Part shown: one piece after another, positions 46,208-55,968 of the stretch
Position numbering within the stretch: the first letter of the stretch is position 1
Layout of the letters: each line of letters opens with the position of its first letter
NCBI GenBank assembly: GCA_017623675.1
Contig: JAGAOO010000017.1
Span: forward strand, 1-64,000
Source: Lachnospiraceae bacterium
GTDB taxonomy: Bacteria; Bacillota; Clostridia; Lachnospirales; Lachnospiraceae
DNA length: 64,000 nucleotides
Direction: 5' to 3'
Notes under the pieces: generated by a model
Seen by the model: only the letters and a program-made list of their open reading frames with translations
What the model was told of the DNA's origin: nothing
Databases searched by the model: none
Program-made: the position numbers and the translations under genes

Positions 46208-47251
46208 TTAACACACCCCCGTAATATTAATTATCGCTTTCGCTACTTTATCAAGCGAATCTATTTCATCAGACAACCCGGATTGTGCAATCATCTTTGG
46301 CATTCCATAGACCGTTGAACTTTCCCGATCCTGACTGATAACATACACATTTTTTTCCTGGCTTAACATTCCAATACCTTTGGTTCCATCCGCACCCATG
46401 CCGGTCAAAACTACACAGATAATTTCGTAATAATCTGACTGTAATAGACTTTCATACATATAATTGGCATAAGGTCGCAATCCACTAACCGGGTCATCCT
46501 GCCCCAGTCTTACCACATGCTGCCCCCGCTCATATTGGATTCGCATATGGCTGCCACCTTTGGCAATATACACCCTTCCATTCTCCAACACATCTCCTTC
46601 TGCCGCCTCTTTTACAGATATATTACTAATATCATTCAGACGGTTCGCAAGAGAAGCTGTAAATCCTTCCGGCATATGTTGCACAACTAAAACAGGTGCA
46701 TCCAGATTCGATGGCAGGTAGGGAATCACCTCCTGCAAAGCTCTAGGTCCGCCAGTAGAACAAGCAATTGCCACCAGCTTTCCTCTTCCAATCTGACTCC
46801 GTTCCCGTTTCTTCTGCGTTCGCTCTTTTACAATTACAGTACTTTCATCATCCGTCCGTTCTAAAATAGCGAAGACATTCATGACTTTCTCACGAAAACG
46901 TCCCATATTTACCAGAATGTTCTCCGGTTTTTTCAAGAAATCCACAGCACCCAAAGACAATGCTTCAATGGTTTCTGCACTGGAACGTTCTGCGCTGGAA
47001 CTAAATATAATCGTGGGAATTTCAATTCGTTCCTGCTTCATTATTTTTAGTAATTCTACCCCACCCATTTTAGGCATGTTGATATCCACAAATATGAGAT
47101 GTAGCTGTGGAGATTGCCGCAGAATTTCTAATGCTTCCAATCCATTGTTTGCTGTATAAGCCACCTGGTATTGTTCAGTTTTATCTATTATATCAGACAT
47201 CACCCTTCTCATGAGTGCAGAGTCATCTATAATCATAATATTTTTTTTCAT
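46208..47251 (-). CDS. cheB: Receptor methylesterase CheB
   Basis: A 347-residue response regulator that removes methyl groups from receptors. The receiver domain (1-~125) has acidic residues at 9-10, phospho-acceptor Asp56 in IFVDINMP and Lys108-109 in FLKKPE. After a basic linker, the esterase domain has Ser165 in ACSTGGPRALQEV, His192 in VVQHMPEGF and Asp in TGMGADGTKG. It overlaps the PilZ gene stop by one base and precedes cheA directly. Confidence 0.96.
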   Translation of the reverse strand: MKKNIMIIDDSALMRRVMSDIIDKTEQYQVAYTANNGLEALEILRQSPQLHLIFVDINMPKMGGVELLKIMKQERIEIPTIIFSSSAERSSAETIEALSLGAVDFLKKPENILVNMGRFREKVMNVFAILERTDDESTVIVKERTQKKRERSQIGRGKLVAIACSTGGPRALQEVIPYLPSNLDAPVLVVQHMPEGFTASLANRLNDISNISVKEAAEGDVLENGRVYIAKGGSHMRIQYERGQHVVRLGQDDPVSGLRPYANYMYESLLQSDYYEIICVVLTGMGADGTKGIGMLSQEKNVYVISQDRESSTVYGMPKMIAQSGLSDEIDSLDKVAKAIINITGVC

Positions 47252-47973
47252 TAGTTTAAGCCTTTTTCCTTTGAAATTTTTTTCCGTTCCTCATCGAAGA
47301 TGTAACGGATAATCCGCTCCCTATCCTGTTCTTCAATACCATCAAATTCAATACGTTGATCGTATAAATTTACCTTTGCCTGCTTTGGTACAGAACTAAT
47401 CAGTTTACCATTTTCAGTAAGAAACTGTTGTTCTCCATTATTATCCAGTGGGAATCTTACCTGAATGATTTCCGAAACATTTTCGTGAAATTCAGAAATC
47501 ATCCGCATTCCGCCACCGCTAATATCTAAGATTACACACTTCTTCCATTCTACCTGTTCTTCACCTTCCAAATTGATTATTAAATCTTCTTCTGAAGAAA
47601 CCATACGGTAATTAGCTGGCAATTGACAGTCATGGCGGAAATATTCCCTTCTTTGCACTTTTTTCAATGGCTTTAACAGTTCCATATCCGCCATGAAAAT
47701 ATTTCCTTCTTTTAATCGGTTAATCACTGTAAACTTACTTCCATAGATGCCTTTTGCTGAAAAGATGCACATTTCATACTGGTCACCTACTGATAGCGGT
47801 ACAATTCTTCTCTCATAAAAGGGCATAGTAATACGAAGAAGTCTGTCATCCAAAATATCCATAACCTTGCAACTGAGAATCCTGCGTTTTTCTGCATCCT
47901 GAACGACTTCTCCATTTACAAGAAGCTCCATATCTACTTTATCTCCGATTGAAATTAATTCCTGCATATACAT
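47251..47973 (-). CDS. PilZ-domain cyclic-di-GMP receptor (YcgR-like)
   Basis: A 240-residue protein with an N-terminal YcgR-type beta-barrel (~1-105, VGDQYEMCIFSAKGIYGSKF) and a C-terminal PilZ domain. The cyclic-di-GMP motifs are present: RREYFRHD (RxxxR) near 112 and DISGGGMR (D/NxSxxG). Such proteins slow flagellar motors by acting on MotA or FliG when cyclic-di-GMP is high. Its position between flhG and cheB is conserved in many clostridia. It could answer the diguanylate cyclase at 31-32 kb. Confidence 0.92.
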   Translation of the reverse strand: MYMQELISIGDKVDMELLVNGEVVQDAEKRRILSCKVMDILDDRLLRITMPFYERRIVPLSVGDQYEMCIFSAKGIYGSKFTVINRLKEGNIFMADMELLKPLKKVQRREYFRHDCQLPANYRMVSSEEDLIINLEGEEQVEWKKCVILDISGGGMRMISEFHENVSEIIQVRFPLDNNGEQQFLTENGKLISSVPKQAKVNLYDQRIEFDGIEEQDRERIIRYIFDEERKKISKEKGLN

Positions 47974-47976
47974 CTC

Positions 47977-48864
47977 CTATTTATTTCTCTTTTGATGGCG
48001 GATAAAATCCAAAAAGAATTTTGCAATTCCTTCTCTCGGTTCTTCTTTCACTTCATCCAGTTCTAACATTTTATTACTGATTTCCTGATAACATCTGGTT
48101 GATACAGAATTCGGGAATGCAAGAGAAACCGGTTTTTGCTCTATCACAGCTTTGGAAGCATTACTGTCCTGCATGATAGCCCCTAAGTATTCCATCTGTA
48201 TATTCAGGAATTTGGTTGAAACCATATTTAGTTTTTCATATATTTCTTTTCCTTCTTCTTTACTTCTAACACGATTCGATACAATCTGAATTTTCTTATC
48301 GACTGCAGTAAAATCCTTGTTTCGGTTCACTGTTTTTAACAATGAATATGCGTCTGTAATAGAAGTAGGCTCCGGTGTTGCCACAATCACTACTTCAGGA
48401 CTGCTTAAAACGAATTCCAATACTGTGTCTGAAATTCCTGCACCTGTATCAATAATAATAACATCAGCCAGAGTATCCAATCGTACCAGCTTAGAAATCA
48501 TCACCCTTATCTGCTCTTTATCCAGATTTACCATGTCCTGCACGCCGGAACCTCCGGAAATGAATCCAATATCCAAAGGCCCCTTTGTAATAATATCATC
48601 AATATTCTTATCATTGTAAATCAAGTCAGCCATATTATACTCAGGACGAATTCCCAGCATAATTTCTACATTTGACAGTCCAAAATCCGCATCAATAATG
48701 ACCACCCGTTTTCCTTTCTTGCTGAACTGAATCGCAAGATTAACAGAAAAACTGGTTTTTCCAACTCCACCTTTTCCACTGGTTACAGCAATCACTCTGG
48801 TGGAACCACTATATTGAATCTGCTGGCTGACCCGTTGTCTTAACTGTTCTGCCTGATCCATCAT
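47977..48864 (-). CDS. flhG: MinD-like ATPase FlhG (YlxH)
   Basis: A 295-residue ParA/MinD family ATPase controlling flagellar number and placement. The N-terminal DQAEQLRQ motif is the peptide that stimulates FlhF GTPase. TSGKGGVGKTSFSVNLA is the deviant Walker A, IIDADFGLSNVEIMLG follows, and IIDTGAG is the Walker B. The ATG overlaps the flhF stop (ATGA) and follows AGGAGGAAGCGA. Confidence 0.95.
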   Translation of the reverse strand: MMDQAEQLRQRVSQQIQYSGSTRVIAVTSGKGGVGKTSFSVNLAIQFSKKGKRVVIIDADFGLSNVEIMLGIRPEYNMADLIYNDKNIDDIITKGPLDIGFISGGSGVQDMVNLDKEQIRVMISKLVRLDTLADVIIIDTGAGISDTVLEFVLSSPEVVIVATPEPTSITDAYSLLKTVNRNKDFTAVDKKIQIVSNRVRSKEEGKEIYEKLNMVSTKFLNIQMEYLGAIMQDSNASKAVIEQKPVSLAFPNSVSTRCYQEISNKMLELDEVKEEPREGIAKFFLDFIRHQKRNK

Positions 48865-50057
48865 TCGCTTCCTCCTAACAATTGCTTTGCAATAAATTGT
48901 GCATCTGTAACACTGATATCATCCGGTACATTCTGACCAAATGTAGTATAGGATAATGGCTCCTTCGTCAGCATACGAATATTTAAAATATTACCCAATG
49001 CACCTGTTTCATCTATTTTAGTAAATAATAATCGATAATTCGTAATATCAGAATACGTCTGTGTTATTTTCACAAGATCCCGATACTTTGTAGTAGCGCT
49101 CACAACAAGATAAATCTCCTGATTAAAATCACGAACTGCCTCTAACAGATTCTTTACATCTCCCTGTTGTTCTGTATTTTTATGAGAACGTCCGGCAGTA
49201 TCTACAAAAATCAAATCATAATCCTTATATTTCTCAATTGACTTTTTGATTTCTTCTGCATTATACACTACATCAATAGGTACAGATAAAATGTTCGCAT
49301 ACGTGCGTATCTGCTCCACTGCCGCAACCCGGTATGTATCTGCTGTAATAATTGCCAGTTTACATTTCTTCTCTAATTTATATTTGGATGCCAGTTTAGC
49401 AATGGTAGTTGTTTTTCCGACACCGGTCGGACCAATAAAGAATACCAGTTTGGGCTTATCTTCACTTAATTCAATCGTCTTCATCTGTCCCAGTTTCAAA
49501 ACTATTTTCTGATAAACACTGGCAAGCAAGTCATCTAACTGAAGTCTGGAACCGCTGTCGTCAATTTCACTCATAATTTCTTTGGCATTTTCTTCTGTTA
49601 CTTCGTTATTCAACAATTGATCAAATATTAATTTAACCATTTTGGAATTTTGATCCAGATTCTGTTCTTCCTCTTCCTGTGAATCCTTCATCTGACGTTC
49701 CAGTAATTGAGCCAAATTATCCAATCGTTCCTCAATGGCTGAAGTCCGAACTTCCTTATCCGAATGATTCTGCTCCGGTTGATTTTGTTCTGAGTTATCT
49801 ATCATGGATATTGCTGTCTGTTCTTTCCCTTTTTCAAAATCAGACTTAGCCGTTTTTTGTGTTCTGTACTCCTTTTTTGTTTCCGAAGGTTCGTCCACTG
49901 CGGCTGTAATTTCTACATAATTCTTCTTAAATAAACGTTGCAGTCCTTTCGGTTTAACCGTCTTTACGTTCATAATAACTGCATCTTTTCCCAGTTCTTC
50001 TTTTGCCTTCATAATCGCTTCCATTTCGGTTGCGGCTTGATATTTTTTAATTATCAT
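48861..50057 (-). CDS. flhF: SRP-type GTPase FlhF
   Basis: A 398-residue GTPase that recruits flagellar components to the site of assembly. An N-terminal basic domain (~1-120) contains MIIKKYQAATEMEAIMKAKEELG. The NG domain has FIGPTGVGKTTTIAKLASKY (G1), ADTYRVAAVEQIRTYA, VDTAGRSHKN (G3), FTKIDETGALGNIL (G4) and a closing segment. It overlaps the flhA end by 11 bases and flhG follows. Confidence 0.96.
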   Translation of the reverse strand: MIIKKYQAATEMEAIMKAKEELGKDAVIMNVKTVKPKGLQRLFKKNYVEITAAVDEPSETKKEYRTQKTAKSDFEKGKEQTAISMIDNSEQNQPEQNHSDKEVRTSAIEERLDNLAQLLERQMKDSQEEEEQNLDQNSKMVKLIFDQLLNNEVTEENAKEIMSEIDDSGSRLQLDDLLASVYQKIVLKLGQMKTIELSEDKPKLVFFIGPTGVGKTTTIAKLASKYKLEKKCKLAIITADTYRVAAVEQIRTYANILSVPIDVVYNAEEIKKSIEKYKDYDLIFVDTAGRSHKNTEQQGDVKNLLEAVRDFNQEIYLVVSATTKYRDLVKITQTYSDITNYRLLFTKIDETGALGNILNIRMLTKEPLSYTTFGQNVPDDISVTDAQFIAKQLLGGSE

Positions 50058-52113
50058 CGATTGTCACCATCCCTACTGACTGTAATTCCACATCAGACTC
50101 TATCTCATTATAAGAAATTACAATCAGATTCTTAAAGTAATCATTGGTTAATTTCTTATAATACATACGCACAATTGGCGAAGTAATAACAATTGCTGTT
50201 TGCCCGGCATCCTCTAATTTTTTGATTTCCTTTTCCGTTGCTGCCAGTATCTTCCGGGTCTTATCCGGGTCTAACGTCAGATAAGCTCCCTGCTCCGTCT
50301 GTTTTACCGATGCCATAATCTCCTGTTCAATCTTTGGGTCCAGCGTTACAACGGAAGTTGTTTCTCCACCCCCAAAGAATTTGCTGGAAATCGCACGTTT
50401 CAAGCCTTGACGCACATATTCTGTTAACACATCCGTATCTCTGGTATTTGCAGCATGGTCAGCCAGGATTTCAAAAATTGTTACCAAGTCACGGATAGAA
50501 ATTCCTTCCCGTAATAGGTTCTGCAATACTTTTTGAATTTCACCAACATTCAAAAGCTTTGGTATTAATTCATCTACCAGAGTGGTGTTGCTGTCTTTAA
50601 TATTATTAATTAAATTCTGTACATCCTGACGAGTCAGCAATTCATCCAAGTGTGTTCGTATCACTTCTGTCAAATGGGTTGCTATGATAGAAGGCGGATC
50701 AACAACTGTATAACCGTAAGACTCTGCCCGCTCCCGCTGAGCTTCCGTAATCCAGACAGCCGGTAAATGGAAGGATGGTTCAAAGGTTGGTATACCTGTA
50801 ATCTCCTCCTCTACATATCCCGGATTCATCGCCATATAGTGGTCAAAGAGAATTTCTCCTTCACTCACCTGAATTCCTTTTATTTTAATGATATATTGAT
50901 TTGGATTTAACTGGATGTTATCCCGAAGTCGAATTATCGGAACGACAGCACCCAGTTCCAAAGCAATCTGCCTTCGAATCATAACCACTCGGTCTAATAA
51001 GTCACCGCCCTGATTCACATCTGCAAGAGGAATGATACCATATCCAAATTCCAATTCAATCGGATCTACCTGAAGCAGGGTGTTAACATTTTCATGCCGC
51101 CGTACCTGATCGGCTTCCACTTCCTCTGCCTCTACCTCTTCTTCAATTTCTTTAGTTTCATTCTTTGCACTTAAGACTCGTCCCAGCACAATTAATGCCA
51201 GTCCCAGCCCCATGTAAATCACAATTCCGCCGTCCTTCTTTAATGGTGTTACCAATACTAAAAAGATTAATGTAGCACCAACTATATACATAACTCTAGG
51301 CGACTGGAATAACTGTGAAAATACAATATCGCCCAGTTCCTCTTCCTTAGAAGCCTTTGTTACAATCACACCGGTTGCCAGTGAAATCATCAAAGAAGGA
51401 AGCTGGGATACCAAGCCATCACCGATGGTAAGAATCGTGTATTTTGTCAACGCTTCTGTAAGAGGTAAGTCTTGAATTAACATACCGGTCAGAATACCAC
51501 CTACAAAGTTGATAGCCGTAATAATTAAACCGGCGGTTGCATCTCCTTTTACATACTTTGTAGCACCATCCATAGATCCAAAGAAAGATGCTTCTTCCTG
51601 AATCTTTTGTCTTCTTATGATCGCCTCTTTATCCGAAATGGCTCCTGTGCTCAAATCTGCATCGATTGCCATCTGCTTACCAGGCATGGCATCCAATGTA
51701 AATCGTGCCGTTACCTCGGAAACACGTTCTGAACCTTTATTAATAACCATCATCTGCACAATGACTAATACAATAAAGATAATTGCACCGATAATCAGAT
51801 TGCCACCACCCACGAACTGTCCAAAGGTGGTAACAACATTTCCCGGATTACCTGTCATCAAAATCAAACGTGTAGATGAAATATTCAAGGAAATACGGAA
51901 AATCGTGGTAAGCAATAAAATAGTAGGAAAACTTGACATAGCCAAGGCTTCCTTTGCAAATACACAATTGAATAAAATAATCATTGCAATTGCTATATTA
52001 AATGTAATGAGGACATCCAGTAAAAAGGAATTCAGCGGCACAATCATGAATATTACCGCAAGCAATAAGTATAGTCCTAAGAAAATACTAATGCTAAATT
52101 TCACATTTTTCAT
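50047..52113 (-). CDS. flhA: Flagellar export gate protein FlhA
   Basis: A 688-residue component of the type III export apparatus. About eight N-terminal transmembrane segments (to ~320) with the conserved cytoplasmic loop containing RFTLDAMPGKQMAIDADL and RRQKIQEEASFFGSMDGATK, then a large cytoplasmic domain (~340-688) that docks chaperones (VDPIELEFGYGIIPLAD, RDNIQLNPNQYIIKIKG, PPSIIATHLTEVIRTH). Order flhB-flhA-flhF is standard. Confidence 0.97.
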   Translation of the reverse strand: MKNVKFSISIFLGLYLLLAVIFMIVPLNSFLLDVLITFNIAIAMIILFNCVFAKEALAMSSFPTILLLTTIFRISLNISSTRLILMTGNPGNVVTTFGQFVGGGNLIIGAIIFIVLVIVQMMVINKGSERVSEVTARFTLDAMPGKQMAIDADLSTGAISDKEAIIRRQKIQEEASFFGSMDGATKYVKGDATAGLIITAINFVGGILTGMLIQDLPLTEALTKYTILTIGDGLVSQLPSLMISLATGVIVTKASKEEELGDIVFSQLFQSPRVMYIVGATLIFLVLVTPLKKDGGIVIYMGLGLALIVLGRVLSAKNETKEIEEEVEAEEVEADQVRRHENVNTLLQVDPIELEFGYGIIPLADVNQGGDLLDRVVMIRRQIALELGAVVPIIRLRDNIQLNPNQYIIKIKGIQVSEGEILFDHYMAMNPGYVEEEITGIPTFEPSFHLPAVWITEAQRERAESYGYTVVDPPSIIATHLTEVIRTHLDELLTRQDVQNLINNIKDSNTTLVDELIPKLLNVGEIQKVLQNLLREGISIRDLVTIFEILADHAANTRDTDVLTEYVRQGLKRAISSKFFGGGETTSVVTLDPKIEQEIMASVKQTEQGAYLTLDPDKTRKILAATEKEIKKLEDAGQTAIVITSPIVRMYYKKLTNDYFKNLIVISYNEIESDVELQSVGMVTIDDN

Positions 52114-52190
52114 GGTCTTCCTCCTGTCTTTCTATCTAAAAAATTCTGTCTATCCGGTAATCTGCATTCAAGTCTATCTTATAGGCAGAA

Positions 52191-53294
52191 TCAACTTACT
52201 TTCTTCAAACTGTATACATATGCAAGAATGTCCGCTACTGCTTTGTATAATTCCGGTGGAATCTCCCGATCAATATCTACATTGTAATACAACATACGGG
52301 CTAACGGTTTATTTTCCACTATCTCAACACCATGTTCCCTTGCAACATCTTTAATCTTATTTGCAAGAAAATCCGTACCCTTTGCAGTAACCACCGGGGC
52401 TGTATGTTCATTGGAATCATATTTCAACGCAACCGCAAAATGTGTAGGATTGGTAATAACAACATCTGCTTCCGGTACACTTGCCATCATGCGACGCTGA
52501 GATGCCTGTCGCATTCTCTGTTTTTGCTGTCCTTTAATCTGAGGGTCTCCTTCTGTATTCTTAAACTCATCCTTGACTTCCTGCTTTGTCATCTTTAAAT
52601 CTTGCTTATGCTTATATTTCTGAAACAAAAAATCTGCAAATCCTATGACAAGCATAATAAGACTGACTTTGATACCTAATTCCCAAACAATATCCATCAA
52701 TAATGCTAATGACTGCTGGATAGAGATATCAAACAATACATAAACTTCTCCGGCATGCTTCTTCAGCACTGTATATGCCACATATCCAATCAGAATTACT
52801 TCTGCAACTGCTTTTAGCAAATCAAATAAAGCTCTGCTTGAAAACAACCGCTTAAATCCACTGATAGGACTAATTTTATTCAATTTAGGCTGCATTGGTT
52901 TCCATGTGACCATCCACTTAAATTGAAGTTTATTTGCCAAAAAAGCCATAATAAAACCTGCCACTAAAAATGGTGCAGCAATAATGACAACATCCTTAGA
53001 AACTTCAAACAGAATCTCAACTACAGCTCTTACATTGAATTCTTCCAGCAAAAGACCACTGGCATGCCCCCAATATTTTTGAAATAGCTGTACCAGCCGT
53101 GGACCCACAAAGTTCATTGCAAACCGTAGCGTTATAAACAAAGCCAACAGGGTAATTCCATTGGCAAGTTCCTTACTCTTGGCTACGGAACCTTCTTTTC
53201 TGGATTCCTCTATCTTTTTGGGTGTTGCCTCTTCTGTTTTCTCGCCTCCCGGTCCTTCCTTTGCGAAGAACTGAAGATTATATTCCAAAATCAT
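52191..53294 (-). CDS. flhB: Flagellar export switch protein FlhB
   Basis: A 367-residue export gate protein. N-terminal GPGGEKTEEATPKKIEESRK precedes four transmembrane segments; the cytoplasmic domain holds the autocleavage site NPTH in VVITNPTHFAVALKYD, which switches export from hook to filament substrates, and a PLARMLYYNVDIDREIP segment. AAAGGATGATTCT precedes the ATG. It is separate from fliR, not fused as in some clostridia. Confidence 0.96.
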   Translation of the reverse strand: MILEYNLQFFAKEGPGGEKTEEATPKKIEESRKEGSVAKSKELANGITLLALFITLRFAMNFVGPRLVQLFQKYWGHASGLLLEEFNVRAVVEILFEVSKDVVIIAAPFLVAGFIMAFLANKLQFKWMVTWKPMQPKLNKISPISGFKRLFSSRALFDLLKAVAEVILIGYVAYTVLKKHAGEVYVLFDISIQQSLALLMDIVWELGIKVSLIMLVIGFADFLFQKYKHKQDLKMTKQEVKDEFKNTEGDPQIKGQQKQRMRQASQRRMMASVPEADVVITNPTHFAVALKYDSNEHTAPVVTAKGTDFLANKIKDVAREHGVEIVENKPLARMLYYNVDIDREIPPELYKAVADILAYVYSLKKVS

Positions 53295-53308
53295 AGAATC
53301 ATCCTTTA

Positions 53309-54088
53309 TCAGTACATGGTTTTCAATACATTCAACACAATATCCTCTGTTAACCGGTATACATTCTCTGTAATATTCGGAATATACATCACAGTCACCA
53401 CCATAACCAGCAATCCTAATATCAATTTCAATTCAATACCTACAGAGAACATATTCATCTGTGGTGCTGTCTTTGCCAATACACCTAATATAACATTACA
53501 CAATGTAATGGAAATAAATATTGGCAGGGCAATTCGAAAAGCAATAATAAAATATTCCTGCATAAACGTAATGGCAATGGTGTAAAGAGAAGCGCCATCA
53601 AACACCGCTCCTCCAACAGGAATCACTTGAAAAGAATCACAAATTGCCGAAATAATAAAGTAATGCATATTTGTGCAAAGCATGATAACCAGCACCATAT
53701 AATTATAAAAATCTGCAGAAATTGTAGTAGATGCGTTGGTTGTGGGATCAAACGCCGTCACCATTGTAAGACCAATTTCCCGGTCAATAAACATACCACT
53801 TAAATTAATTACTGACATACATAGATTGGAGGCAAATCCAACCGATAATCCTAACAGTAATTCTTTTACCAATAGAATTGTAAAACCAAAAATAGTTGTA
53901 TATTCCAAAGGTGTATACTCAATTGCAGATACCACTACAAGTGCAATACAGAGTCCAAAGCCCACCCGAATCCGTCTGGGCACACCCCTGGTTCCATAAA
54001 TAGGAGCAACACTCACTACTCCGGCAATTCTGGCAAAAATAAGCAGATAAAATTCCAAATGATAGATGGAAAAGCTTGTAGAAAGCAT
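53309..54088 (-). CDS. fliR: Flagellar export protein FliR
   Basis: A 259-residue inner-membrane export gate protein with about six segments: FYLLIFARIAGVVSVAPIYG at the N-terminus, GVPRRIRVGFGLCIAL, LKELLLGLSVGFASN, and C-terminal LAKTAPQMNMFSVGIELK. The start is taken at ATG 54088, since family members begin about 15 residues before the first segment; the frame also opens at GTG 54100, which overlaps the fliQ stop as GTGA. Confidence 0.92.
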   Translation of the reverse strand: MLSTSFSIYHLEFYLLIFARIAGVVSVAPIYGTRGVPRRIRVGFGLCIALVVVSAIEYTPLEYTTIFGFTILLVKELLLGLSVGFASNLCMSVINLSGMFIDREIGLTMVTAFDPTTNASTTISADFYNYMVLVIMLCTNMHYFIISAICDSFQVIPVGGAVFDGASLYTIAITFMQEYFIIAFRIALPIFISITLCNVILGVLAKTAPQMNMFSVGIELKLILGLLVMVVTVMYIPNITENVYRLTEDIVLNVLKTMY

Positions 54089-54096
54089 ACGCCACC

Positions 54097-54369
54097 TCAC
54101 ATATTTACATAAGTTCCAAACATTCCAAACAAGGTCACAACAAAATCCACAATATTATTCAGAATCCAACCGCCGCAAATCATTAAGGTTAAAAAAATCC
54201 CCAGCATTTTGGGAACAAAAGTCAACGTTTGTTCCTGAATAGAAGTTACCGTCTGAAATATACTGACAAGCAAACCAACCACCAAAGAAACCAAAAGCAT
54301 TGGTGCCGAACACTTTATAATCAGCCATAGAGCTTCTCTTGCAATATCAACTACAATATCTGTGGTCAT
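54097..54369 (-). CDS. fliQ: Flagellar export protein FliQ
   Basis: A 90-residue protein with two transmembrane helices (IKCSAPMLLVSLVVGLLVSI and KMLGIFLTLMICGGWILNNI) joined by the conserved QTVTSIQEQTLTFVPK loop. It forms part of the FliPQR export core. Confidence 0.96.
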   Translation of the reverse strand: MTTDIVVDIAREALWLIIKCSAPMLLVSLVVGLLVSIFQTVTSIQEQTLTFVPKMLGIFLTLMICGGWILNNIVDFVVTLFGMFGTYVNM

Positions 54370-54384
54370 TTAGTATGCCTCCCG

Positions 54385-55221
54385 TCAGAGTATAAAGGAC
54401 TGAACTAACTGTCCTATTATCAAATTCCATCCGTCTGCCATGATAAACAATAAAACCTTAAATGGCATAGAAATTGTTGTTGGTGGCAGCATCATCATAC
54501 CCATTGACATTAACGTAGATGCCACAACCATATCAATAATAATAAATGGTATATAAATCATAAAACCAATAATAAAAGCAGCTCTCAATTCACTGATGAT
54601 AAAAGCCGGAATAATTACCGTCGTTGGAATGTCATCCCAATCCGAAACAGAATCAATGTCTGCAATATCTAAAAAGAGTTGAATATCCTGCTCTCTGGTT
54701 TGATTAATCATAAATTCCCGCATAGGATCCATTGCTGCTTCAATGGCCTCTTCCTGTGTTATTTCACCCGCTGCCAAAGGCTCTAGAGCTTCTGTATTCA
54801 CTCTTGAAAAAACAGGTGACATAATAAAGAATGTTAAAAATAAGGAAAGCCCTATCAGAACATTGTTAGGAGGAGTTGAGGTTAAACCCAAAGCCGTCCT
54901 TACAAAATGTAACACTACAATTATACGTGTGAAGGACGTCATCATAACAAGGATTGATGGAGCTAATGAAATGACCGTTAAGACTAACAGCATTTGTAAT
55001 GTGCCGGACAGACTTCCTTCTTCGTCCCCCATTGTTAGGGTCAGATTCAATGGTTCTGTAACATCATCTGTCTCTGTAGTTTCTGCGTCTTCCGTAGTTC
55101 CTGTAATTTCAGCCGCCATAGACTGAGTATTACAGAACAGTAGCACAGCAAACACTACCAAAAAGACTGCCAGGCATTTTTTTAAAGTAATACGAAAAGT
55201 ATCAGGTTTCATCTGTATCAT
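54385..55221 (-). CDS. fliP: Flagellar export protein FliP
   Basis: A 278-residue export core protein with a cleavable N-terminal signal sequence (KKCLAVFLVVFAVLLFCNTQ), then LQMLLVLTVISLAPSILVMM, TSFTRIIVVLHFVRTALGL, PPNNVLIGLSLFLTFFIMSP, and the C-terminal VVASTLMSMGMMMLPP. The likely start is the second ATG (55221), six bases after AAGG; the first ATG is at 55227. It overlaps the fliO end by about 20 bases. Confidence 0.95.
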   Translation of the reverse strand: MIQMKPDTFRITLKKCLAVFLVVFAVLLFCNTQSMAAEITGTTEDAETTETDDVTEPLNLTLTMGDEEGSLSGTLQMLLVLTVISLAPSILVMMTSFTRIIVVLHFVRTALGLTSTPPNNVLIGLSLFLTFFIMSPVFSRVNTEALEPLAAGEITQEEAIEAAMDPMREFMINQTREQDIQLFLDIADIDSVSDWDDIPTTVIIPAFIISELRAAFIIGFMIYIPFIIIDMVVASTLMSMGMMMLPPTTISMPFKVLLFIMADGWNLIIGQLVQSFIL

Positions 55222-55582
55222 TTTCATCCTTTTTCTTTTGAAGCTGTGATAGAATATCTTTAAAACTTCCCTTTGTATTATTATTCAGTGCATCTAAATT
55301 AAGTTCTTCTTCTTTTAACTCTGTTAAAAACGTCACATCATCTTTTCCTACTCCAATTGCAAAATAGCGACTGCCAATTTTTACAATCTGAATATACTTG
55401 TTATTTCCAATACGAGCAGTTTCAATCGTCCGCACATTACTGCGACTTTGAATATTGCTTTGAAATCTTCCTGCGAATCTGGCGGCAAGGTAAGCCAATG
55501 CCAGAACGAATAAGAACATAATCAAAACAACAAACAACTGAATTACGCCTTCAACAGCATTTGAAACACCGGTTAAAATCAT
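55202..55582 (-). CDS. fliO: FliO-type flagellar biosynthesis protein
   Basis: A 126-residue protein with one transmembrane segment (LFVVLIMFLFVLALAYLAAR) and a cytoplasmic FliO domain (TARIGNNKYIQIVKIGSRYF, AIGVGKDDVTFLTEL), ending in a charged tail. FliO/FliZ helps assemble FliP. It follows cheY by one base. Confidence 0.88.
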   Translation of the reverse strand: MILTGVSNAVEGVIQLFVVLIMFLFVLALAYLAARFAGRFQSNIQSRSNVRTIETARIGNNKYIQIVKIGSRYFAIGVGKDDVTFLTELKEEELNLDALNNNTKGSFKDILSQLQKKKDENDTDET

Positions 55583-55583
55583 C

Positions 55584-55946
55584 TTAATCGACTGCCTTCT
55601 TAACAGCTTCTAAAACACGATCCGGCTGGAATGGTTTTACAATGAAATCTCTTGCTCCTGATTGAATAGATTCAATAACCATAGCCTGCTGACCCATAGC
55701 AGAACACATTACAACACTGGCATTTGGATCCACTGATTTGATTTTCTTTAATGCCTGAATCCCATCCATTTCCGGCATAGTAATATCCATCAATACTAAA
55801 TCAGGTTTTGTTTCCTGATATTTCTCAACAGCCTTTAAACCATTTTCTGCTTCTGCAACAACATTGTAACCATTCTTGGTTAAAATGTCCTTAATCATCA
55901 TTCGCATGAATGCTGCGTCATCACAAATCAAAATATTCTTTGCCAT
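55584..55946 (-). CDS. cheY: Chemotaxis response regulator CheY
   Basis: A 120-residue single receiver domain. Acidic pocket Asp9-Asp10 (LICDDAAFMRMMIKDIL), phospho-acceptor Asp54 in LVLMDITMPEMDG, conserved Ser/Thr in VVMCSAMGQ and Lys in DFIVKPFQ. CheA phosphorylates it; CheY-P binds FliM and FliY at the motor, and FliY and CheC dephosphorylate it. Position between fliY and fliO matches Bacillus. Confidence 0.95.
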   Translation of the reverse strand: MAKNILICDDAAFMRMMIKDILTKNGYNVVAEAENGLKAVEKYQETKPDLVLMDITMPEMDGIQALKKIKSVDPNASVVMCSAMGQQAMVIESIQSGARDFIVKPFQPDRVLEAVKKAVD

Positions 55947-55968
55947 TTTTTTCTTCTCCTCTTCATTC

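Noticed and set aside
51617..52354. 245-codon plus-strand frame
   Set aside because: It is antisense to flhA and flhB, whose protein sequences are clear.
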